From Lumbricus rubellus (Eukaryota > Annelida > Clitellata > Crassiclitellata > Lumbricidae), in the NCBI GenBank assembly GCA_945859605.1, contig OX243827.1, positions 27,440,552 to 27,504,551 on the forward strand: DNA of 64,000 bases, in the 5' to 3' direction. Below the pieces are notes generated by a model, which did not search any database, was not told where the DNA came from, and worked only from the letters and a program-made list of their open reading frames with translations. Of this stretch, positions 11,319 through 21,100 are shown one piece after another. How positions within the stretch are numbered: the stretch's first letter is position 1; every line of letters begins with the position of its first letter. The position numbers and the translations under genes were made by a program.

Positions 11319-13386
11319 AGCTACGCCACTGATTGCAGGCCTATTGTATTAAGCGTAATTAAACTGCAGAGGGTTAGTGCAACGTTGAAGCATGTACATT
11401 GTGCAGGTTTTGAGTCTGTTCTGAGACCTTGGGCTGGTACGTGAGGCATAATGGCTTACCTCAAATGAGAAATTGTTTCTACAGATAGTAGAGTGCCAGA
11501 ATAAACAATGGTGATAGGGTTACACTAACATTGTAATGTATTTTACTTATTTCAAAATAAGTGGTCAACGTTGCCAAACTAGTAACACCATTATTATTGA
11601 TCATCAAAAGTGGCGTTTTTATGCTGTTGGTAATGGAGTGCATTCTGGAGCTGTGTGTTACAATTTAGCTATGAAGTGTTGTTACAGGGCAGAGCACTTG
11701 GTCACGTGACATTTCTTATACTCATGTTTACTGATTAATGAATTGGAGCTTGAAGCATTTAAATATACTTCAGACATAGAACATTGTTACTCCTACCACA
11801 TTTCTTATACTCATGTTTATTATTAATGCATTGGAGCTTGAAGCATTTAAATAGATATAGTTCAGACTTAGAAAATTAATTCTTACTCCCGCCTTCTTTC
11901 TGGCAGATGTTCTAGATATGCGTAATTGTGTGTCTGGTCATTCTTAAGATACAATGAATTGATCATAAAGTTAGCTTTACTTATGGAAGAAAAGTGTAAA
12001 CTGATCCGGGGTTTTGTGATTAACGTTCAGTACAAGAATTTTTAATTTGGTAGAACTACAGATGCAGCTTTTGAGAAAGGTTTGAATAGTCTATTTGTGT
12101 AGATGTCTGTGTTGTTTTTATGTGAGTCAAATAACCAATTTGCAGAAGTATTATTTTCATTTGTCTGTATGATGTTAATAAATAACTAAATAAGTGGACT
12201 ATTATAATTACATTAATAAACAGAAAGAAATGCATAAATAAATGTTGAAGAGGACGAATAATTTCAGTACTTTTCTGTTCTTGTGTGACTGCAATTAAAA
12301 AGCAAACAAATCAATAAAAACATTTTATAAATGAACAAGTGATATTTTATGGGTAATAGCAAGACATATAGAGAAGAGGATAATGGATTTTGAGTGCTCG
12401 TGAATAAGCTGTTGCCCTACGCTTCTCTGTCGAAATTTGTAGATTACACTTTTGAGATGAAATGTCATAGGAAGATGATGCGTATTGGATGGATGCAAGA
12501 GGTGAACAATTTAGAACTGTACAGAAGGGACCTTCAGGAAAGCACAATGCAGAAGTTTAGTTAATAATTCAAAAAAGTTGGGCTTGTTTTGACACATGCA
12601 GAATGGGATGTGGCTGGTAGAGGGGTATCGGCACTCTACCCGAGCGAAGTCTAGGGTGGCCAGATTGCTGATATGGACAGGCACTCACTCTTTTGGATTA
12701 CTGATAGAGAGAGAGAGATAGGGAGGGAACCAATAACCAGTCAGCGTTAACTGAGGTTAAAAAAAGTCGGTCGTTAGGGCCTACACCTTTGGCCGTCTCT
12801 AGGAAGTAGCGTAAGAAATGGTGCTTCTCTTACGTAAGTAACGTAACCGATACAGATAACGACAAAGCATGCAGCTAGCCTATAGCAGCTGGAGCTAGGC
12901 CTAATGCTTTGCATGTTGTTATTTCGACGTTGCTCATCTAGGCTACCTATCAAATTTGTTAGTCAATAAATATCTGTGAATAGCCGTTTCCCAACGTTTC
13001 GCTCTTTTGCAACATTAAAGAAGTTCGAATTGTTACTGCTTTACGATGACGATTTATAATGAATATCGCTCTTATGCCACAGTATAAAATAATAATATTG
13101 TTATTTATACCAATAATAATTATTATTGTTTATACTGCGTTAATACTCGCAAAATAGATTATGCGGTGATTGGGGAACCAGCGCCCGCCCGTTTAAACAG
13201 CTGACTCTGAAGAGTAAACCAACGCTCTGCACTTTATGCGCTCTTGATTCTTTAAAAGTTTCCGTATTGACAAACAAAAATATTTATCACTTGCACCAAC
13301 AGCCAATTTGAGTCGAAATATCGAACAAATGATCAATACCACAAAATTTATTAACTATGGATACAATTCAGACGAGATTAACTGAG

Positions 13387-13394
13387 TCACGTGA
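13387..13394. promoter_or_regulatory. TCACGTGA E-box upstream of the ZFR-like start
   Basis: The palindromic E-box TCACGTGA lies about 70 bases upstream of the proposed start codon in a TATA-less stretch. USF/MYC-type factors bind such sites in animals. Its use here is unproven. Confidence 0.35.
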
Positions 13395-13463
13395 CTGCGC
13401 CTCCATGTTGGAAACTGCTTGTTTTTTTTAACGTTTCTCGTTTTTTATAATAAATATTTTAAA

Positions 13464-15092
13464 ATGACGCTCAGCGATCGTTTACAGAGCCTTGCAAGTA
13501 AGGACGGAGCTTATGCTTTGCATCTTGTTATTTATTGTTTGCTCAATTCTGTTTAGAGTGTGTGTGATGACATTGCTTCGGTTACCCGGCTTGTTGTGGG
13601 TGCGTACCCTTTCATTAATTACCACGTTGTTTTGGATTTGTATTAATACTTGTGTCATATTTATTATTGGAAACATTTAGCAATGCGTCATATTGCAATT
13701 GAAATTTAGATGAATTTGAATTTATATAGGTAAAATTCTATAACGACGCGGTAGCAAGTAAACATCATGGCGACCAAAGATCCGCTCATAATAGAGCGCG
13801 GTCATGTGACGGCAAGAAGTAGCCCAATATTTTCGCGGCCTACGGTGATGTATACGCCAATGTTTTCGCGAAAGTAAGTAAGTAAAAATACCATGAAAAG
13901 GTTATTTTCATAAATATTAATACGCTTAAATCAGCTAAAGAAGACAACGAAATCGATGGACCTTAACACATTGGCCGCCATCTACGAGATATGTCGCGGT
14001 TTTTTACCACGAGATCTCGCGGTTTGCATAATATTACAATATCATTATCACTAATTATTTAGCGACGCAAGGTATCGGTTAGGGCATCCAGCTTCCATTT
14101 CAGGTGTAAAAATATCTCCATCCAGCTTCCAATTCAGGTTAAAAAATACACGCATGCAGCTTCCATTGCAAGACTATAAATACACGCATCCAGCTTCCAT
14201 GTAAGGACTATAAATACATGCATAATTATCATATATAGCTAGTGGCCTCTAGCGAATAATTATATCATATCATCACCGTAGGCCGCGAAAATATTGGGCT
14301 GCTTTTTGCCGTCACGTGACCGCGCTCTATTATGAGCGGATCTTTGGTCGCCATGATGTTTACTTGATACCGCGCCGTTCTAGAAATTAACCTTTATATA
14401 TTTGCAAATTGCTGTAACATGACAGCCGATTGGTTTTAGCGTTCGTATTTTAACTGCGTTACGGAACTCTTTCTTCGGAGATTGTTGCCGTCCTTCCTGC
14501 ACACTTGCTCAGCGCTATTAATGCTTTGTCGTTAGATAGTGGAAATGCATTGAATGCAGGAACTGCAAATAAGGAATGTATCTGGGCCAAGTTATAGCTT
14601 AGAAATTTTTGTACATGGGTAGGTAAGGAAATGTGAAGTTCTGTTATTGTATTGTTCCCAACAAATAGCGTTTGTTTCATTTTGTTGCAGGCGCCGGAAT
14701 TAAGCCTGGGGCCGAAATGGAAGATGGTAGGTGTTCCGAAGGAGCTAAATAAACTTTTGTCTTCGTCATTTGAATTTAACAGCTGCCCTTTTCATTGTTG
14801 CAATTGCGTGGTAGTTGAGAGATGGTCTTTCGTTATAAGTTGTTTGCATTTTTTTTATGTTACTTAATTTCTGCAGTTACTTCAGTTGCTTGACTATGGT
14901 TTAGTGCAGACAATGTTAGTTAGGTTTATTTATGTTTATAATCACATTGATCGAAGCAAATTGTTTAGCCATCTGTAATTACAGGAATAAAAAGGAGCTG
15001 CTGTGCATTAGCGGGTCTTCTTATCCTGATTAATCTCAAACTTTCTGTTTCTAAGTTTACCGGAGATTACAGTTGTTTAGTCAGTAAATGGC

Positions 15093-15125
<33 letters not shown>

Positions 15126-18100
15126 TATAATAGACATTGACAATATGTCTAGTCTTGTATAATGATATGCTTACATTTGTGTTCTAATTTGGTTTGCGTG
15201 TTGTGGTTGATCTGGTGATGAATTTAGGGCGCGACTACGTTGAGGAGGTGAAAGGATTTACGGGGGTCAAGTACCGTTGTAACCTATGCCACGTCAGCTT
15301 AGAACATACCACGAAAGAGGCTCACATAAAGGAAAGCAAGCACAAAGAACTGTTCAAAGTAGGTATCTGTATTGCTATAATATTTTGATTGCCTCGCTTT
15401 GAATGTATCTTATCGACGTTTTCCAAATAAATTAAGTAGTGGGAACACGGTCGTTTGCAGGCAATGAGTTAAAACATAAAGAAAGTAAACAAAAAGGTCA
15501 TAAAACATATAAGCGCCCTTTTCTTTAACCTCGTTATATGTATCGTTTTTATGCTATAAAACTTGACCAGCTGTGAAATTAAGATCCAAAGATTCGAATA
15601 CTTGTATGTTTGTTATATCTCAAAGTCGTATTGTTTGGGATGTGATTTGGTGATTAGCTTTGGAGCAACCATTCATTGATACTTTGTGTAATATTGCAAC
15701 AACGGCATTACAGACGTTTGATTAGCTGGACCTTGTAGCGCCCTCTAGGCAATGTTAGTAGCCAAGCTGTGATGTCCTTGACATATTAAAATTATTCTCG
15801 TTTTGTGCGATTACTGACTTTCTTCATACTTACACACACATCCCTTCTACTTTCTAACCAGATGACCGAAATTATCGTGATGTGTTTGCATGGGATTTTT
15901 ATTTGTTCACGTTGTTGTTTTTGAACAGATCGTCAAAGAAAAGGCGACGTTTGAGGAGCAGTTGGTCTTGGGAAAGCACGAAACAATGTCTCCAACGGAG
16001 GAAGAGGTTTGTCAGGATCATTTGTCGATGCTAAGATAGTCATATCTTAGCATCCACTTTACGTAGCTAATTTTAAGTACCTCGTAAAATTAGACTCTGA
16101 AGTTAGACTTTACAATGACTGAGCTGCTGTTTGCAATTGCTTTTTCTCGCCTTGTAAAATTTTATGAAGACATAAATAATGTCAGATTCCTAAAAGATGC
16201 TTTATAAATGTTTGGATCGACGTGTTTATGCGATTTGTTGGGTGAAGATGAAACTTGGGAAGTGCGAAGGTTCGCTATTCAATTTAAAAAATATATCACA
16301 CGGCAGTATTTATTTAATTAAAAGAATGATTTCATGATTGGAAAGCAACTGGGCTTTGATTTTTGAGCATTATAATTATATGCTATTTTTCTTTTGTTAA
16401 TTCACCTGGTCACCTGGTGCCATCAGCTTCTGGAGCTCTGGCGAAAGCCCTGATGTATCCTCTCCAATGTCTCCTCTCCCTAGTCGCCTCTCGTAGCTCC
16501 TCCAGTCTCATGCCAGACTTTTCCTGTACCTCATCCAACCATTTCTTCCTTGGTCTTCCGCATCTTCATTCATTAATTAATTTGTTAATTAACTTAAAAG
16601 TTATTTTCATTGACTAAATTGCAAAAATGTTATGAAACCTTTGATATATATATTGATAACTGCTGCTGTAACTGTGCTATGCTGCCATAATTATGTAGAC
16701 TACATAAATATTGATCTGGTGATTTGATTTGTGATTCAAATCTAATATGAATGATATCTCTCGATTGGAGATTTGATTCGACTGAATATTATTTTGTGAT
16801 CTGGAGGTCCATGGACAAAGCCATTCTGTAATTAATTGAGTTTGTTGCTTGTGTTCCAGTTCCAGGCAGTGAAGGACATCGTCTTGTCATGTGAGAAAGC
16901 GCTGAAGCTTGTTTCCGATCAGCTCTCTCCACAGTTAGTTTACCATTTTACTTGATTATGTTTTTCCTTCTGATTGAAAATCAGACCAAAAAATCTCGCA
17001 TTACAGAAATTTATTGTTACGTTTGTCATTACTGTTCTTCCAAAAATTGATTGTTGATCTGTCTATTAGAGTTGCTACCTATTGGGATTTTTTTCCCTTC
17101 AGGGGTACCCATTGTCTGCATGTACTACCTTTGTCAATGATCGGTTTCTCTAATCGCATTTCTTGTTTACAACTGTTTGAAATTATCTAGAGTATGATTA
17201 TTCGGGAGCCGTAAGAAATAAATAATAATTTAACTTCTTAGTTAGCTGGTTAGTGGATTCTTTACCTGATTTTTTCATCATCGGTTTTTGTTTTGTCATT
17301 TAGTTGGTGCTGTTGTAATATAATCCTTACATTGTTGAAGACATTTAACTGGTTTATTATTTTCTAGATCCAAATTGGAACCGATGTCAACTGATGGTGG
17401 GGACGCTACGAGCAAGAAATCCGAGTAAGTGGACTTCTGCCTATGTGTACAAACCAAAGTCTCTTTCTGCTGTGGTTAGTTGTGTAGCTGTTGCTTATGG
17501 ACGTAATATAGATGATTAGTGTTGACCTCCTCCTTTCTCCAGGCTTTGGACTGGTCAAGAATTTTGAAGATTGTCATCAGTACATGAACGCTGGCAGGGC
17601 TTTTTTTAACATGCATTTCTACACAACATGTGCAGTTCTAAATGAGTTTGTGCAGTTGTAGAAGCACTTCTCTGCCGTTGAAACTAGTTTTAAAAGGTAA
17701 TTTCCTCCTTTTTTGGAGTAATTCACCATGGAGGATGGGAAAAGAAAGAATGGGTTGTGCAGTTCTAAAAATTCCTTAAAAACAGCCCTGAACGCTGGCC
17801 AAAATCTGGGGTTGTTAATATGTTGCATATCTTACAACTGACGACTTGTGAGGTATAAATTTGTGTTGGGTTCTGAACCCCTGCATCTTTTCTGTTGCCT
17901 AGGGGGCCTGATCTAAATAGAGCTAAGTGATCATTTGCCTCAAATGAACCTTCTCTTTGTAGCAGGTCATCTCCTGTTCGTTCTACTACTCTTCCTGGCA
18001 CTCTCTCTTCTTCCTTCTCTCTTCTCAGAACCTGCTTGTTTTGTGGGCCTTGCACACTGGGAGGACTTCTGAACGGTTCACCCTACTAGATGCACTGTAA

Positions 18101-21100
18101 AAATGCAACACAATGCAAAGCAGTCTTCCTCGAACATGATCTTTGCAGGGTCTTGATTCGGTGAAAGTCCAACAAAAGCAGATTCAGTCCAAGGCATATC
18201 CCTCTCTTCCCCTAGCAACTAAAACATTAATACAATTGTCTTTGTCTTTAGAGAGACAAAGAAAACTGATGCTGTTGACGCCTCCGGTGACCAACAGCAG
18301 CCAGCCTCCGAATCTCCGCCACGGACCATTAAGGGCGTGATGCGCGCCGGTCTGCTGGCCAACGGTCTTCTGGTGAAAGGCGAAGTCAACGTACATCTCG
18401 TCTTGCTCAGCACAGACAAGCCAACCGTCTCTTTGTTGGCGCAAGTGGCAGACATCTTGCCAAAACAGCTGGCGGTGAGATTTAAGGATTTTTGCCAATG
18501 GCACTGTGAAGGGAAATTAGGTCATGATGATTGATGGTCAATGATGTATGTAGGGTCAAGGTTGTAAATGCGTTGAAGGTCAAGATAGTAGGCGGTAACA
18601 AGGTCAATATAGTTCTACGGGAACAAAGGAAGGGAATAGCTGTCCTGCTCCATCTTCTTATTTACTCTTTCTGCTCCTCCACCGTCTCCTTTCTGAATTT
18701 CCATCTTTCTCCTCTTAACCCTTTGAACCCGGCTGATCGCTTTAGCGGGACGTTATCCATAAAGTTACAGGAGCTCAGGGTTCAAAGGGTTAATAATCTT
18801 CATTCATTATTTCATACTGGCACACTGCAGTACTTATCATTGCAATTCGTAGTATGAATGGCGACCACAAGAGTCAAATTTAACTGTCTGGCAGCCGTGC
18901 AAGGCGCTGTCACATCCTGCTGCTCATCAATCAACGCCATGTACCGAATGCAAGGCTGAGTGGACCTTTGCAACAGTAACAGGATGCGATCCCACATCTG
19001 TGCGCTCTTTGTGCCAGAGTTTGTTTGTATGTGCACTTGTTATAGCGCCCCTTCAAGCTCTCACTACTCAGAGGCGCTCCCGGATGCAGAGCGGACACTG
19101 CATCGGAGTTTCACGCCGAAGCGCTGAGCAATTGTGAGTGAAGGACTTGCCCAAGGTCCTTACGCGGCGAGGTGGATTCGAACTTCGAACCTTCCAGCTC
19201 CAAGGCAACGGCGCCATCACTACATCACCGCGCCCCACAGAGTGTTTGCCATTACCTTACATCTTCCTTCTTGCTCTTCCTTTTACTGAATGCGTTCGTA
19301 TTTCGTTTCCAGGCCGTGACAGAGGAGAAATACGACGTGACGATGGAGCCGGAGAATGCGTGTCTCTACGTGACGGCTCAGAAAGAACCGAAAGCGATGT
19401 GCAAGATCTCGCTGACGTCGCATCTCACGCGACGACATCCATTCGAATACTACAACAGTATGTGACACTGCATTTGTCTTCTCTCGTTACGAGTATTTAT
19501 AAACGCATGTCTTTGAGGTTACTACTCAGGAGCGCTCCCGACTCAACGTCGGCTGATGTTGAGTTTTAAGATTGTGGAAAGAGTGGTCATCTAGTGTAGT
19601 AGCTGCATTGAATAGTCTGTGGATCTAGTGCTGACACCTATTGGTTGATTGTATGTTTGTATGTGCACTTTTCATAGTGTCCCTTCAAGCTCTCTCTCTC
19701 TCTCTACTCAGAGGCGCTCGCGAATGCAGAGCGGACACTGCATCGGAGTTTCACGCTGAAGCGCTGAGCAATTGTGAGTGAAGGACTTGCCCAGGGTTCT
19801 TACGCGGCGAGGTGGATTCGAACTTCGAACCTTCAGGCTCCAAGGCAACGACGCTACCACTACACCACCGCGCCCTTGGTACAACGTTGTTTTTCTTGTG
19901 CTTTCCAGCGATTGCTCCGCCTGATCCAGCCGATGCATTGCCACGCAAGATCTGTGAAGAGTCACTCCGGGAACTCCGAAGAGCTCGGTGGTTTGAGGTA
20001 ACGACCATAATGATCTCCGATATGAATGTGAATTTGGTGTGTGCGTGTGTATGTGTGTGAGTGTTTGGGGTATGCACCTTTGTTGATGCTTCTCAATCAA
20101 TCAATCAAAATTTATATAGCGCCCCTTCAAGGTACCTACTCAGAGGTCTGGTTTCTTGTGCTTTCTTTGGCTTGCTTAGAACTGACTTTTCTTTTCCTAA
20201 AAACGCAATGTCATATTTATTTGTTTATCGGTTTGATGTAGCACTCCTTCAAGGTTGTTACTCAGGAGCGCTCCCAGTCTAACCTCGGTTGCATAGAACA
20301 GTCTTAAGAACAATTAGATATGAGACTGAGAGACCAATGGGCATAGACTTGTTTTTGCGGTACTTGAAATGACGCCGGTGTAAGTATCATCACGTGCATA
20401 CGATGGTTTGCGATGAAAGGTTTCTTACGTGCATAGTAGTAGGCGGCTAAGTGGTAAAAAGAGAGTTCCTTAATCAATCAATCAATCACATAAATTTATA
20501 TAGCACCCCTTCAAGATCTCTACTCAGAGGCGCTCCCAGGCATGGTCAAAAATAAAGGTCTTGAGAAGACGGTAGAAAGAGCCCGCAGAGTTAGCATGCC
20601 ATTGTCATTTTGTATTTTCAGTTTATGCAGTTCTATTGTATTGTATCACATACATTTTTTTTGTGTACATGTTCTGCTTGTCTTGTAGGCGAAAGCGTAT
20701 ACTCTGCCATTCTGCGAAATCGTGATGCGTGTTTTTCGAGATCTGTGCCATCGTGTTCCAACGTGGACCCGGCTGGACATCTGGGTGGGTAGAGCATTTT
20801 CAAAGACACCTGACCTCTTTGCAGCTGTCCTTTCTTTGCAACAGCAAGTACACCGCAGCTGGCATTATTTCTCGTCAGCCATGCTGGGTTTGATTGCTTG
20901 ACCCAGAATCAAGAGTAGAGGGAAAGCCAACCTAGATGGGGTGAAAATACAGAAAATGTCTGTCATTTTATTTCGAATTGGACCGGTGTTAGTTCATGCA
21001 CTTCATGTTTTAGATTATTAGAATACTGTGCCTTGGCATGATTCAGCGATTTGCGTAGCTTACACTTGATGGGTTTGCGTACGGTTTCAGCTGCTGGAGT

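Larger units (their letters stand above)
6830..13463. other. Intergenic region between the ING and ZFR-like genes, including ING 3' UTR
   Basis: No further coding exon was recognised. Contents: two TTAA-bounded palindromes (6972-7028, 7644-7726), LINE tails (7150-7330, 10021-10360), a diverged hAT-type MITE (11140-11318), a tRNA-like B-box patch near 9140-9230, and AT-rich unique sequence. The ING polyadenylation site could not be fixed. The last 300 bases should contain the promoter of the ZFR-like gene. Confidence 0.55.
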
